A DNA stretch of 64,000 nt from CAWKKW01 sp963850345 (GTDB taxonomy: Bacteria > Acidobacteriota > Terriglobia > Terriglobales > Acidobacteriaceae). Where the stretch lies: positions 1 through 64,000 of the forward strand of contig CAWKKW010000007.1 of NCBI GenBank assembly GCA_963850345.1, in the 5' to 3' direction. Positions 52,578 through 61,870 of this stretch are shown here, in pieces. Position numbers and translations under genes: made by a program. Within the stretch, counting starts at the first letter, position 1. Each line of letters opens with the position of its first letter. Below the pieces are notes generated by a model that was not told where the DNA came from, did no database searches, and saw nothing but the letters and a program-made list of their open reading frames with translations.

Positions 52578-53879
52578 ATGGATAAGTTCGTCATCCGGGG
52601 CGGAAATCCGCTGCTTGGCACCCTCCGCGTCAGCGGAGCGAAAAACTCGGCTCTTCCCTGCATGGCAGCCGCTATCCTTACTGAAGACGAAGTGGTCCTC
52701 GAAAACGTGCCCCAGGTCCGCGATATCGAGACCGAGCGCCGCCTGCTCGTCTCGATGGGCGCCGAAGTGGAACTCGGCTACGGCCGCGCCCAGCACCGCA
52801 CCACTATTTCGTGCCGCCTGCTCTCCGATCCCGTGGCCAAATACGAGATCGTGAAGACCATGCGCGCCTCCTCCCTGGTGCTCGGTCCTCTCATTGCGCG
52901 AACCGGCGTAGCCCGCGTCGCTATGCCCGGCGGTTGCGCCATCGGCGGACGGCCCATCGATCTCCACATCAAGGGCCTCGAGACAATGGGCGCCACCATC
53001 AGCTACGAACACGGCTACATCGAGGCGCGCGCCGAGCGGCTCAAAGGCGCCCAACTCGTCTTCGACAAAATCACCGTTACCGGTACCGAAGACCTGCTCA
53101 TGGCCGCCGTCCTCGCCGAGGGCGAAACCGTGATGGAGAATTGCGCGCGCGAGCCGGAAGTCGTCGACCTCGCCGCTTTGCTTAGCGCGATGGGCGCTCG
53201 TATCCAGGGTGCCGGCACCTCTACCATCCGCGTGCAGGGTGTTGAAAGGCTGCACGGGGCACGTCACCGCATCAATCCCGACCGCATCGAGGCCGGCACA
53301 TTCCTGATTGCCGGCGCGATCACCGGCGGCGACCTGTGCGTCGCCAATTGCAATCCCGCTCACCTCGGCGCCATCGTGGATACACTCCGATCCTGTGGCG
53401 TGCGCATCGACCCCATCAACGGCGACTCACTTCGCGTGCGCAGCGAAGGCAATCTCAAGGCCACCGACATCTCTACAGAAGAGTATCCCGGCTTCCCCAC
53501 CGACATGCAGGCACAGTACATGGCGCTTGCCACGCAGGTGGACGGCACTTCGCTCATCACCGAAAACATCTTCGAAAACCGCTTCATGCACGTGCAGGAG
53601 CTCATCCGCATGGGCGCGAACATCAAGGTCGACGGCCGCACCGCAACCGTTCGCGGCAAATCGCAACTCTCTTCCGCCGCAGTCATGTGCTCTGATCTGC
53701 GAGCCTCCGCTTCGCTAGTGCTCGCCGCGCTGGTGGCCGAAGGCGAATCGATTCTCGATCGCGTCTACCACATCGATCGCGGCTACGAACACATCGAGGA
53801 GAAGCTTCGCGGTGTTGGAGCGCAGGTCCGGCGCATGGGTAACATCTTCAGCTCGCGCCGGGAAGTGGTCGAAGCCTAG
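52578..53879 (+). CDS. murA: UDP-N-acetylglucosamine 1-carboxyvinyltransferase (MurA)
   Basis: A 433-residue enzyme that transfers enolpyruvate from PEP to UDP-GlcNAc, the first committed peptidoglycan step. Lys22-Asn23 (SGAKNSAL) and the catalytic Cys120 (MPGGCAIGGRPIDLH) are present; the cysteine form is the fosfomycin-sensitive type. Further family motifs are PDRIEAGTFLIA and EEYPGFPTDMQAQYMAL. Length is standard. The start MDKFVIRGG is chosen by family N-terminus; a longer in-frame reading passes through the murQ terminator. Confidence 0.97.
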   Translation: MDKFVIRGGNPLLGTLRVSGAKNSALPCMAAAILTEDEVVLENVPQVRDIETERRLLVSMGAEVELGYGRAQHRTTISCRLLSDPVAKYEIVKTMRASSLVLGPLIARTGVARVAMPGGCAIGGRPIDLHIKGLETMGATISYEHGYIEARAERLKGAQLVFDKITVTGTEDLLMAAVLAEGETVMENCAREPEVVDLAALLSAMGARIQGAGTSTIRVQGVERLHGARHRINPDRIEAGTFLIAGAITGGDLCVANCNPAHLGAIVDTLRSCGVRIDPINGDSLRVRSEGNLKATDISTEEYPGFPTDMQAQYMALATQVDGTSLITENIFENRFMHVQELIRMGANIKVDGRTATVRGKSQLSSAAVMCSDLRASASLVLAALVAEGESILDRVYHIDRGYEHIEEKLRGVGAQVRRMGNIFSSRREVVEA

Positions 53880-53930
53880 CGCCTGACGCTTTCCTCACCT
53901 CTGCCGCATCAGAGCTACAGGAGGGCAACT

Positions 53931-54413
53931 ATGCCGAACGACGACCGTTTACTTCGCGACCAACTGGTCGAACTACTGCGAGGCGGCAGCGCGCACGCGG
54001 ACCTGAATAAATCACTCGCCGACTTTCCTGGTGGCCTGGCCGGCAAGAAGCCTCAAGGCGCTCCGCATACTGCCTGGCAGTTGCTGGAGCATCTCCGGCT
54101 CGCCCTGCATGACCTGCTCGAGTTCTCCACCAGTTCTGAGTACCTCGCCCCCAACTGGCCCGAAGATTACTGGCCCAAAACCGACGCTCCCCCTTCTCCT
54201 GAGGCGTGGGAAGAATCCGTCACCGCCATCAAAGGCGACCTGCAGGCCTTCGAAGATCTCGTTCGCGACTCCGAAAGCAATCTCTACGCCACCATTCCCT
54301 GGGGCAAAGGGCAGACCCTGCTTAGAGAAGTGCTGCTCGCGGCCGACCACAACAGCTACCACCTCGGTCAACTCGTCTACCTGCGCAAGCAGCTCGGCGA
54401 ATGGAAGGACTGA
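53931..54413 (+). CDS. DinB-family protein
   Basis: A 160-residue four-helix-bundle protein of the DinB/YfiT superfamily. Likely metal ligands are the histidines in WQLLEHLRLALHDLLEF and HNSYHLGQLVYLRKQLG. Members include thiol transferases and many of unknown role. AGGAGG about 8 nt upstream (ACAGGAGGGCAACT) gives a strong start. A hairpin terminator follows. Confidence 0.9.
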   Translation: MPNDDRLLRDQLVELLRGGSAHADLNKSLADFPGGLAGKKPQGAPHTAWQLLEHLRLALHDLLEFSTSSEYLAPNWPEDYWPKTDAPPSPEAWEESVTAIKGDLQAFEDLVRDSESNLYATIPWGKGQTLLREVLLAADHNSYHLGQLVYLRKQLGEWKD

Positions 54414-54435
54414 CGCACTTCTGTGACGCAAAGCA

Positions 54436-54465
54436 AAAGGCCTGCGCACTCGTCGCAGGCCCTTT
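54436..54465. terminator. bidirectional terminator between the DinB gene and the convergent unknown gene
   Basis: GGCCTGCG (54439-54446) pairs with CGCAGGCC (54454-54461). It is flanked by AAA on one side and TTT on the other after a single bulged base. Confidence 0.7.
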
Positions 54466-54482
54466 CGTCTTTGAACTTCGCC

Positions 54483-54893
54483 TTACTTCCAGCTCACCGC
54501 CAACTGCCACTTCAAATGGCGTGCCGAAGTCTTCAGCAGAACCCGCTCAAACTCTTCCAGCTCATGCAGCACAGAGGTGGTTTCGCTGCCGAACTCAGTC
54601 GACGCTCCCTTGAGGTAATCCACCAGCGCGGAGATAGTCTCCAATCCGCTATCCGGCGAGAACCACTGCGGAGGCGGCAGAGTCTTCGCCCACTCCGGAT
54701 CGCCCGCTCCTTCTTCCAGCAGCAGGGCCATCGAGTTCTCATCGGCCGAGAAAAACTCCAGTAGAGGCTGCACGCCCAGCCTTTCGGCCAGCTTCTCCAG
54801 CGCGTCTTCATGCCGCGCAAGCGCCCGGCCGTTCACGAAGATGTCGAACCCTGGATCTTCCCCTTCCACCACGATGTACATCGAAGCGCTCAT
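54483..54893 (-). CDS. uncharacterised protein
   Basis: A 136-residue acidic soluble protein. It shows an N-terminal strand pattern (MYIVVEGEDPGFDIFVNG), a helix (LARHEDALEKLAERLG) and a mid-section PPPQWFSPDSGLETISALVDYL, ending in a helix and WQLAVSWK. This reads like a small immunity- or DUF-type protein common as singletons in many phyla; no firm family. The start at 54893 or 54881 is uncertain. It begins 11 nt after the EamA stop and may be co-transcribed. Confidence 0.75.
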   Translation of the reverse strand: MSASMYIVVEGEDPGFDIFVNGRALARHEDALEKLAERLGVQPLLEFFSADENSMALLLEEGAGDPEWAKTLPPPQWFSPDSGLETISALVDYLKGASTEFGSETTSVLHELEEFERVLLKTSARHLKWQLAVSWK

Positions 54894-54903
54894 CGCAGAC
54901 AGT

Positions 54904-55824
54904 TTAGCGCAGTTTCTGCTGCGCCTTGCCATTTGGGCCCGAGGTTACCAGAAGGGTAACTCCTTCCTCGTCACCGCTGGGTATACAAATGGTTACTACT
55001 GTGCAACCGAGCACCACGACTGCGCCTGCCAACACACTCCACGGTGGTGAGGCGCGCATCGCCACCACGCCTTCTATGATCGCCACCAGCGGCGCCGTCC
55101 ACTGGAGCGTCGCCACCTGGTATGCTTCCATTTCACGTAACAGCCAGTAGTACAGAACGAACCCAACCGCCCCGGCCATCCCCGTCACGGCCAGTACCCA
55201 GATGGTTTCCTTACCCGCCGCGGATGGGACGCCCCTCTCCATCGCCATGCTGCTGAGGAAGACAAGCAAGGCTGCAACGCCGAGTTGCACGGCGGTCGTC
55301 CCCAGCAGTGAAGCCTCATGGAGCGCGCGTTTCGCATACACCAGCGAAGCCGCGTGGCTGAGCACCGCAACAAAAAGCACAGCACCGGCAGCCGCATTCG
55401 CCGCCGAGAAAGACAGGCCGTCGAACACGATCAGCGCCATGCCGCCCGCGCCAATCAGTCCAGCCTGAAAAATTGCGCGCGAAACCCCCACCGCTTGCAC
55501 TTGCCGCATGAGGAACGCGGTCACGAGTGGCAGCCCTGCGAACAAGACGACGCTCAGCGCTGAGGAACTTTGTTGCGCCGCCCACACCACCAGCACGTAG
55601 GGCAACGCGATCAGCGTGACAGCCAGCAGGCACGAGACCTTCAGGCTCACCGGCCCTCGCGTGCGCTGCACCCATGCAGGTACGGCAAGCAACAGCGCAC
55701 CGATGCCGAATCGAATCGCGCCCGCGCGCAGAGGCGGCATGCGAACCATGTCGTTGGCGATCCACACGCTGCCCCAGAGCAAGGACACTGCGAGGTACGC
55801 CGCCGCTAAGGTCCACCTGCGCAT
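54904..55824 (-). CDS. EamA/DMT-superfamily transporter
   Basis: A 306-residue inner-membrane protein with ten predicted helices in two EamA repeats. The first repeat includes LAVSLLWGSVWIANDMVRMPPLRAGAIRFGIGALLL (in parts), and the second ends YYWLLREMEAYQVATLQWTAPLVAIIEGV. It is the full-length kind, unlike the half-size pair at 14.8-15.6 kb. Amino-acid or metabolite export is typical for the family; the substrate is unknown. Confidence 0.9.
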   Translation of the reverse strand: MRRWTLAAAYLAVSLLWGSVWIANDMVRMPPLRAGAIRFGIGALLLAVPAWVQRTRGPVSLKVSCLLAVTLIALPYVLVVWAAQQSSSALSVVLFAGLPLVTAFLMRQVQAVGVSRAIFQAGLIGAGGMALIVFDGLSFSAANAAAGAVLFVAVLSHAASLVYAKRALHEASLLGTTAVQLGVAALLVFLSSMAMERGVPSAAGKETIWVLAVTGMAGAVGFVLYYWLLREMEAYQVATLQWTAPLVAIIEGVVAMRASPPWSVLAGAVVVLGCTVVTICIPSGDEEGVTLLVTSGPNGKAQQKLR

Positions 55825-55910
55825 GCTGCTTCCCTGCCGCGAACGTGGTCGCCGGAAAAAAGAAGGGCCGCGCTCATCGCGCAGCCCTTCCGCTTGGTTA
55901 TTTCTTGGAT

Positions 55911-58361
55911 CTATTTGGGTCCGCGTGGGCCGCCGCCGGGACCACCGGGTCCGCGACCACGTCCACCACCGCCGCCGCTGCCGCCGCTTCTCCTGCGACG
56001 ACGCCGTTGCTGACCGCCAGGCCCACCCGATCCGCCGCCCGGAGCACCCGGTGCGCGGGTCTCCCCAACGCCAACTGGAGCACCTTCCACCCGATTGAAG
56101 TTCGGCTCGTCGTCGCCTTCTTCAAACTCGTCGAAGTCCTCGCCGCCCTCAATCGTGATCGTGCTTGCATTCGATGCCGGCTGCCGTTCCGCCTGCGTCC
56201 TTGCCTGGGGTGCGCCCTCGCCGCTCGCCTGCATCTCGGGAACTGCACCTTCTTCCGGCAACCCAAGCTTCACGCGCTGTTCTTTCAGCAGCGCTTTGCG
56301 TGACAGCTTGATGCGATTGCCTTCGATGCCCAGCACCTTCACCAGCACTTGGTCGCCTTCGCGCAGTTCGTCCTTCACGTCCTTCACGCGATGCTCGGCG
56401 ATTTCACTGATGTGCAGCAATCCATCGGTGCCCGGGAAGAGCTCAATGAAGGCCCCGAACTCCGCCAGCCGCACAACCTTGCCCAGATAGGTCTTGCCCA
56501 CCTCGGGCACTGCGGTGATGTCGCTGATCATCTGCAGCGCGCGCGCCAGTCCATCGGCGTCGCTCGAAGCCACGTTCACGCGACCGGTGTCGTCGACATC
56601 GATCTTCACTTGCGTCGCTTCGATAATGCCGCGGATCACCTTGCCGCCCGGTCCGATCAGGTCGCGAATCTTGTCGGTTGGAATCTGCAGCGTGCGAATC
56701 TGCGGTGCGTGCTTCGACTTCTCCGTACGCGGTCCGCTCAACTCGGCGTCCATCTTGTCCAGCAGGAACAACCGTCCGTGACGCGCCTGTTCGAGTGCCT
56801 CACGCATGATCTGCCCGGTGATGCCGCTGATCTTGATGTCCATCTGCAGCGCCGTGATGCCCTTGCGGGTTCCGGCTACTTTGAAGTCCATATCGCCGTA
56901 GTGATCTTCCGCGCCCGCGATGTCGGTCAGGATGGCATAATCTTCGCCTTCCTTCACCAGGCCCATCGCTACGCCGGCGACCGATGCCTTGAGCGGAATG
57001 CCCGCATCCATCAGCGCCAGGCTGGCTCCGCAGACCGAAGCCATCGAAGAAGAACCGTTCGACTCCAGAATGTCCGAGACCACGCGCAGCGCGTACGGCG
57101 ATTCATCTTCCGACGGCAATACCGCGGTAATAGCCCGCTCAGCCAACGCGCCGTGTCCGATCTCGCGGCGGCCTACGCCGGTCATGCGGCCCACTTCGCC
57201 GACCGAGAACGGCGGGAAGTTGTAATGCAGCATGAATCGCTTCTTCTGCTCGCCCTGGAACGTCTCAAGCCGCTGCGAATCGTCATTGGTCCCCAGCGTT
57301 GCCGTCACCAGCGCCTGCGTCTCGCCGCGGGTAAAAAGCGCCGAACCGTGAGTGCGCGGCAGTACGCCGGTCTCAATCGTGATCTCGCGAATCTCGTCGA
57401 ACGCGCGACGATCTGGACGGATGCGCTCCTTGGTCACCTGGCCGCGGAAGATCCGTTCACGCAAGGCTTCGTAGTAGTGCGCCAGCTGCTTCTTCGCAGC
57501 CGGATCGCCTTCCGGCAATTCCTTCGCGAGCTCATCCTTGATCGCCTTGACCAACGCGTAGCTCTCGGCCTTGGGATGAGTCTTGGTGTCGAGCGCGTCC
57601 TTCAGCCGGTCGCCGACCTTGGCTTCGAGCGCTTCGTAATAGGCGGTATCGAACTCCGGTTCCTTGACCGCACGCTTTTGCTTGCCTGCCTTGCTCACCA
57701 AGTCTTCAATCGCCGCAACGATCTTCTTAATCTCGACGTGAGCGAAATCGATGGCGTCAGCCACGACCTCTTCGCTCACTTCCAGCGAACCGCTCTCCAC
57801 CATCACAATGCCGTGCTTCGTTCCCACCACGGTGATGTTCAGCAGGCTGTTGCCGCGATCGGCGTACGAGGGGTTGACGACGAAATTGCCGTCCACGTGG
57901 CCCACGCGAACTGCGCCCACCGGCCCACCGAACGGAATGTCGGACAGTGCCAATGCCGCGCTCGCCGCGTTGATGCCGATAATGTCAGGATCGTTTTCCC
58001 TATCGGCCGAGAACACCAGCGCGATCACCTGGGTTTCGTTGCGGAATCCCTCTGGGAACAGCGGGCGAATCGGCCGGTCGATCTGGCGGCTGGTGAGAAT
58101 CTCACGCTCGCTCGGACGGCCTTCGCGCTTGATAAATCCGCCGGGAATGCGGCCGCCGGCATACGCGTACTCACGGTAATCCACCGTGAGCGGGAAAAAA
58201 TCGATGCCCTCTTTGGGATCGGGCGAGGCTACGGCCGTCGCCAGGACAACGCTGTCACCCTCGGTGACTAACGCCGCTCCGGATGCCTGCTTCGCAATCC
58301 GGCCTGTTTCAAATGTCAATCGCTTGCCACCGGCAAGCTCGACAGTAACTTCCTGTTTCAT
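55911..58361 (-). CDS. pnp: polynucleotide phosphorylase
   Basis: An 816-residue 3'-5' exoribonuclease and polymerase. Two RNase PH-like domains are separated by a helical domain; the catalytic second domain includes RRAFDEIREITIETGVLPRTHGS and ILTDIAGAEDHYGDMDFKVAGT (in parts). The KH domain (IPTDKIRDLIGPGGKVIRGII) and S1 domain (GKTYLGKVVRLAEFGAFIELFPGTDGLLHIS, in parts) follow. After about residue 700 there is an unusual extension: an acidic stretch (GGEDFDEFEEGDDE), then a Gly/Arg-rich tail with RRRRRR and many GG pairs. It follows rpsO, the classic arrangement. Its leader is 315 nt. Confidence 0.96.
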   Translation of the reverse strand: MKQEVTVELAGGKRLTFETGRIAKQASGAALVTEGDSVVLATAVASPDPKEGIDFFPLTVDYREYAYAGGRIPGGFIKREGRPSEREILTSRQIDRPIRPLFPEGFRNETQVIALVFSADRENDPDIIGINAASAALALSDIPFGGPVGAVRVGHVDGNFVVNPSYADRGNSLLNITVVGTKHGIVMVESGSLEVSEEVVADAIDFAHVEIKKIVAAIEDLVSKAGKQKRAVKEPEFDTAYYEALEAKVGDRLKDALDTKTHPKAESYALVKAIKDELAKELPEGDPAAKKQLAHYYEALRERIFRGQVTKERIRPDRRAFDEIREITIETGVLPRTHGSALFTRGETQALVTATLGTNDDSQRLETFQGEQKKRFMLHYNFPPFSVGEVGRMTGVGRREIGHGALAERAITAVLPSEDESPYALRVVSDILESNGSSSMASVCGASLALMDAGIPLKASVAGVAMGLVKEGEDYAILTDIAGAEDHYGDMDFKVAGTRKGITALQMDIKISGITGQIMREALEQARHGRLFLLDKMDAELSGPRTEKSKHAPQIRTLQIPTDKIRDLIGPGGKVIRGIIEATQVKIDVDDTGRVNVASSDADGLARALQMISDITAVPEVGKTYLGKVVRLAEFGAFIELFPGTDGLLHISEIAEHRVKDVKDELREGDQVLVKVLGIEGNRIKLSRKALLKEQRVKLGLPEEGAVPEMQASGEGAPQARTQAERQPASNASTITIEGGEDFDEFEEGDDEPNFNRVEGAPVGVGETRAPGAPGGGSGGPGGQQRRRRRRSGGSGGGGGRGRGPGGPGGGPRGPK

Positions 58362-58676
58362 TGGTTCCTCGTTTCTTGATTTGCTGCGCTGAAGGGAGGA
58401 GGCGCGAAAAGCGAGTCAGCGGCAAGAGTAGAAAGAATTACGGGATTGCGCGTGCCGGAAGCGATGGCTTCGGAGATGACACGGCATTCCATGGAAAGCG
58501 ATGGGGGAGTTTGCGTGTGGCGCATTGCGCTCACAGGCACTCTCCCGCCAATGGCGGAGCGCCGAAGCCGTTTTGGCCTCGTGCAGCGCATTCCACGCCA
58601 AACACACTGGCCGCACCTGCGGCCAATCGAACTCTGTCTCTTCGCACTAAGATTGGGAGCAAAGGTTCTCGCTTGC
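58362..58676 (-). other. rpsO-pnp intergenic region
   Basis: A 315-nt spacer. It holds a 7-bp hairpin TGGCCGC/GCGGCCA (58608-58625) that could be a processing site, as RNase III sites occur here in enteric bacteria. A frame of 44 codons from an inner ATG ends with a TGA overlapping the pnp ATG; it may be chance. No terminator is seen, so rpsO and pnp are probably co-transcribed. Confidence 0.5.
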
Positions 58677-58943
58677 TTATTTGCGGATGCCCAGCTTCCC
58701 GATCACATCCCGGTAGCGGTCGGAATCGTTTGTTTTTAAGTAATCCAGAAGACGGCGGCGCTTGCTCACGAGCATCAACAGGCCACGCCGGGAGGCATGA
58801 TCCTTTTTGTGCGTCTTGAAATGCTCGGTAAGCTCGCCAATCCGTTCGCTGAGAATCGCAATCTGCACCTCAGGACTGCCTGTGTCGCTCTCATGGGTGC
58901 GGAAGCGTGCGATGATATCGGTCTTTTTAACGGTTGCCAGCAC
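58677..58943 (-). CDS. rpsO: 30S ribosomal protein S15
   Basis: An 88-residue ribosomal protein that binds the central domain of 16S rRNA. The family signature GSPEVQIAILSERIGELTEH is followed by FKTHKKDHASRRGLL and the C-terminal LLDYLK segment. The frame starts at GTG (58943), with GAGGAG 12 nt upstream. It precedes pnp as in many bacteria. Confidence 0.98.
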   Translation of the reverse strand: MLATVKKTDIIARFRTHESDTGSPEVQIAILSERIGELTEHFKTHKKDHASRRGLLMLVSKRRRLLDYLKTNDSDRYRDVIGKLGIRK

Positions 58944-59153
58944 GGAAGTGCGTTACTCCTCTACTTTTCAGTCAAGTCCACTCTCTAAGTGTCTGGCTAA
59001 GAATAACATGCTCGCGATTTTTCGGGCAATTTTCGACTCGACGCGCTCCGTCCACATTCCGCCCCGCTAAACCGCAGTAAACACGCCTCCAACTGAGCTG
59101 AGCCCGCGGAAACCTGCTCTGCGCCAGTCCATCCATCGTACAATCCCCCGGAC

Positions 59154-60428
59154 ATGCCCCGGCTCTGGCGCCATCCCGACTTCCTCAAGCTCTGGGCCGG
59201 GCAGACCGTCTCCCAGTTCGGTACGAGCATCAGCATGATCGGCTTGCCGCTCACCGCCGTGCTCGTACTCCATGCGTCCGCCTTCCAGATGGGTCTGCTC
59301 GGCGGATCTGCCGGCATCGCGGTCCTGCTCTTCGGACTCCTCGCGGGCGTGGTTGCGGACCGGCTTCCCCGCCGCTTCGTTCTCATCCTGTCGGACGTTG
59401 GCCGCGCCATGCTGCTCGGCACGATTCCGTTGGCTGCCTGGGCGCATCGCCTCTCCATGAATCACCTCTACGCCGTAGCAGCCGGAGTCGCCGCCCTGGG
59501 CGTCTTCTTTGACGCCAGCTACAAATCCTACGTTCCTGGACTGGTTGGCCGCGACCATTTGCTCGAGGCAAACAGCAAGCTGGCGCTCACCGAATCCACG
59601 GCCGAAGTCGCCGGTCCCGGCCTCACCGGCGTGCTCATTCAGTGGCTGACCGCCCCCATGGCGATCCTCTTCGATGCGGTCTCGTTCGCCGTGTCCGCCG
59701 TTTCGATCTGGGCCATCGCCGAACCGGAGATCCCGCAGCCCTTTCACTCTTCCTCTGTCAGCAGTGAGATTGCTGGCGGCCTCCGCGTCGCGTGGCGTCA
59801 GCCTCTCCTCCGCGCCCTCATGCAGCGGACCATCACCGCCTACTTCTTCATGGGATTCATCAGCAGTCTCTACTTCCTCTTCACCTTGCGCGAACTGCAC
59901 CTGACGGTGGCGCTGGTCGGCATCCTCATCTCCATCGGTGGCGCGAGTGGTCTTCTGGGCGGGTTCTTTGCCGAACGCATAGCACACCGCTTCGGCGTCG
60001 GTCCCACCATCATCGGCTCCGCGTTCCTGGTCGGCGTGGCGTCTCTACTCACGCCGCTCGCCCGTGGACCGCTCTGGCTCTGTGTGGCGATCCTGGCCAG
60101 CGCACAACTCCTCGACATTGCCTGGTCGGTCCTCAACATCCAGGAACTCACCCTGCGCCAGACCGTCACACCCGATCAGTACCTCGGGCGCGTCAACGCC
60201 GCCATGCACCTGCTCTCCCAGGGAGTGTTGCCCATCGGAGCCCTCGTGGGCGGCTCGCTAGCAGGCGTCTTTGGCGTCCGCAGAACCCTCCTGCTCGGCG
60301 CAGCGGGAGTTCTGCTATCCACGCTCTGGCTGCTGTTCTCACCCCTGCGATCGCTCCGGAACCCCGCCTCGCTCGACGCCGTGCCAGCCACGGCTCTTGA
60401 TGCCGCTGTAGCCAACCGCGACCTCTAG
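59154..60428 (+). CDS. MFS exporter, EntS/DHA3-like
   Basis: A 424-residue major facilitator with twelve helices. The opening LWRHPDFLKLWAGQTVSQFGTSISMIGLPL and loop GVVADRLPRRFVLILSD are typical of the EntS/MefA-type exporters. The first half ends near FDAVSFAVSAVSIWAIAEPE. Drug or siderophore export is the family norm; nothing nearby names the substrate. A similar transporter is at the right edge on the other strand, but the two are clearly diverged. Confidence 0.9.
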   Translation: MPRLWRHPDFLKLWAGQTVSQFGTSISMIGLPLTAVLVLHASAFQMGLLGGSAGIAVLLFGLLAGVVADRLPRRFVLILSDVGRAMLLGTIPLAAWAHRLSMNHLYAVAAGVAALGVFFDASYKSYVPGLVGRDHLLEANSKLALTESTAEVAGPGLTGVLIQWLTAPMAILFDAVSFAVSAVSIWAIAEPEIPQPFHSSSVSSEIAGGLRVAWRQPLLRALMQRTITAYFFMGFISSLYFLFTLRELHLTVALVGILISIGGASGLLGGFFAERIAHRFGVGPTIIGSAFLVGVASLLTPLARGPLWLCVAILASAQLLDIAWSVLNIQELTLRQTVTPDQYLGRVNAAMHLLSQGVLPIGALVGGSLAGVFGVRRTLLLGAAGVLLSTLWLLFSPLRSLRNPASLDAVPATALDAAVANRDL

Positions 60429-60449
60429 AGATTCCCAGTCCTGCGCAAA

Positions 60450-60482
60450 ACAAAAGGCGTCCGGCAGAACCGCCCGGACACC
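60450..60482 (-). terminator. rho-independent terminator of the YciE-type gene
   Basis: On the minus strand GTCCGG/CCGGAC form a stem (60459-60464 with 60474-60479), extended by two G-C pairs across one mismatch. TTTTGTTTT follows. Confidence 0.7.
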
Positions 60483-60590
60483 CTGACTCAATCTCAAAAT
60501 CCTGCATCGTTACGCAGTACTTTCCACCCTCGACTTAGCCGCGAAGCCGAGGCAGGTTCACCAAACCTCCAGCGAACCGCCTCGCTTCCA

Positions 60591-61097
60591 CTAAGCTGCC
60601 TCTGCGCTCAGTCTCTTCGCTTCTGCATTCACGCCCTTGGAGATGCCGGTCAGCTTCTTGTCCGCGGCCTTCTCCTCTTCGAGCGTCTCTTCCAGCAGGC
60701 TCTGAATCTCCGACTGACCCAGCAGCTTGGCGTATTCGCGCACTGAACCATAGCCGGCCATCTCGTAGTGCTCGACGCGCTGCGCGGCTGAGATCAGCGC
60801 GGCATCCCTCACCGGCCCTTTGTCCGCTTCCTGCAGCACTTCGGCGCCCTCTTCGAGCACACCCTTCATGCCGTTGCAGGTCTTGCCCCTGGGATTCTTC
60901 GACAGCAGCTCGAAGATCTGCTCCAGCCGTTGTATCTGTCCCTGCGTCTCCTGCAGGTGAGTCTCAAATGCCTCGCGCAGTTCGGGCGTGCTCGCCGCCT
61001 TCGCCATCTTCGGCAGGGCCTTCGTAATCTGCTTCTCCGCGGAGTACAGATCCTTTAGCTCGTCTACAAACAACTCCTCAATCGTCTCCACACTCAT
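60591..61097 (-). CDS. YciE-type ferritin-like protein (DUF892)
   Basis: A 168-residue four-helix ferritin-like protein. Family features: SVETIEELFVDELKDLYSAEKQITKALPKMAKAAS (in parts) with the first Glu/Asp ligands, HLQETQGQIQRLEQIF with a His/Glu pair, and RVEHYEMAGYGSVREYAKLLG for the second half. It may bind a diiron centre. Such proteins are stress-induced. AGGAG 6 nt upstream of the ATG at 61097 fixes the start. The manganese catalase nearby has a matching stress context. Confidence 0.92.
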   Translation of the reverse strand: MSVETIEELFVDELKDLYSAEKQITKALPKMAKAASTPELREAFETHLQETQGQIQRLEQIFELLSKNPRGKTCNGMKGVLEEGAEVLQEADKGPVRDAALISAAQRVEHYEMAGYGSVREYAKLLGQSEIQSLLEETLEEEKAADKKLTGISKGVNAEAKRLSAEAA

Positions 61098-61183
61098 GCT
61101 CATCTCCTGGGCAAAGTTACAACTACTGTGCCAATCCAATCGGATGGCAGCGGATAACTCAGAGTTGTAATTCGTGAAGGAAC

Positions 61184-61630
61184 TTACTTAGTGCGGGAAA
61201 TTCCGTGACTCTCTCGCGACCGGTCTGCGGAACCAGTCAGCTTGGGGTCCGACTCCAACACCTTCTGGTCGCCCTCGATCGCCACCCGCTCGTGCTTGAT
61301 GTCCAGCCGCAGTCGGTTGAACGAACTCATGTACACATTCGCAACCCAGACCAATGCGAACTCCGCCAGCAGATACCCGCGCCATCCCTCGTACAGCAGC
61401 GTGAACCGGGTGATCACCAGAAATACAGCCGTAACATAATGGCTGAAGCAGTATTCGCAGGTGAACAGGTAAAAGAACTTGCGTTGATACGCCTTTGGGC
61501 AGTTCTTGCTCCGGTCCGAGCACCACTCCCGCGGCTCCCGAAAGACCTCTTCATGGGTCACCGTCCACGCGACACACGCGATCGGCAGCGCCAGCAACAG
61601 CAACGTCACCACTTGTCGTCCCAGCGTCAT
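61184..61630 (-). CDS. small membrane protein with paired cysteines
   Basis: A 148-residue protein with helices at about 7-24, 64-80 and 87-104. GAGGGG about 9 nt upstream supports the ATG at 61630. Cysteines occur at 37 and 44 and as a CEYC pair (58, 61) before the second helix, a layout resembling DUF1360-type proteins (weak inference). The C-terminal third is soluble and charged. It lies between the YciE-type gene and the manganese catalase and diverges from the latter. Function unknown. Confidence 0.75.
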   Translation of the reverse strand: MTLGRQVVTLLLLALPIACVAWTVTHEEVFREPREWCSDRSKNCPKAYQRKFFYLFTCEYCFSHYVTAVFLVITRFTLLYEGWRGYLLAEFALVWVANVYMSSFNRLRLDIKHERVAIEGDQKVLESDPKLTGSADRSRESHGISRTK

Positions 61631-61870
61631 TCCCAAAATCCCCTCACCCTTCGTTTTTGCTCTCACTATCGGATGCTTATTTTTCTACTCGTGCCAAGGT
61701 CCGCCCGATTGCAACCAGAAACTTGTTGAGGGCGTCCCAATCGTTAGGGCCTGTGCTACCTGTTCGATCTCCGGAAACGCCGCACCAACATCGGAATCCA
61801 GCATCGGCAAGGTTGGGGAATCTTAGCTCATTCCCGTGTTCGCCTACTGCTAATTCACATAGAGGTGTGT

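Noticed and set aside
56349..58271. A 640-codon open frame on the plus strand opposite pnp
   Set aside because: It mirrors the codon phase of pnp, has no family features and shows the Arg/His-rich composition typical of antisense frames in GC-rich genes.
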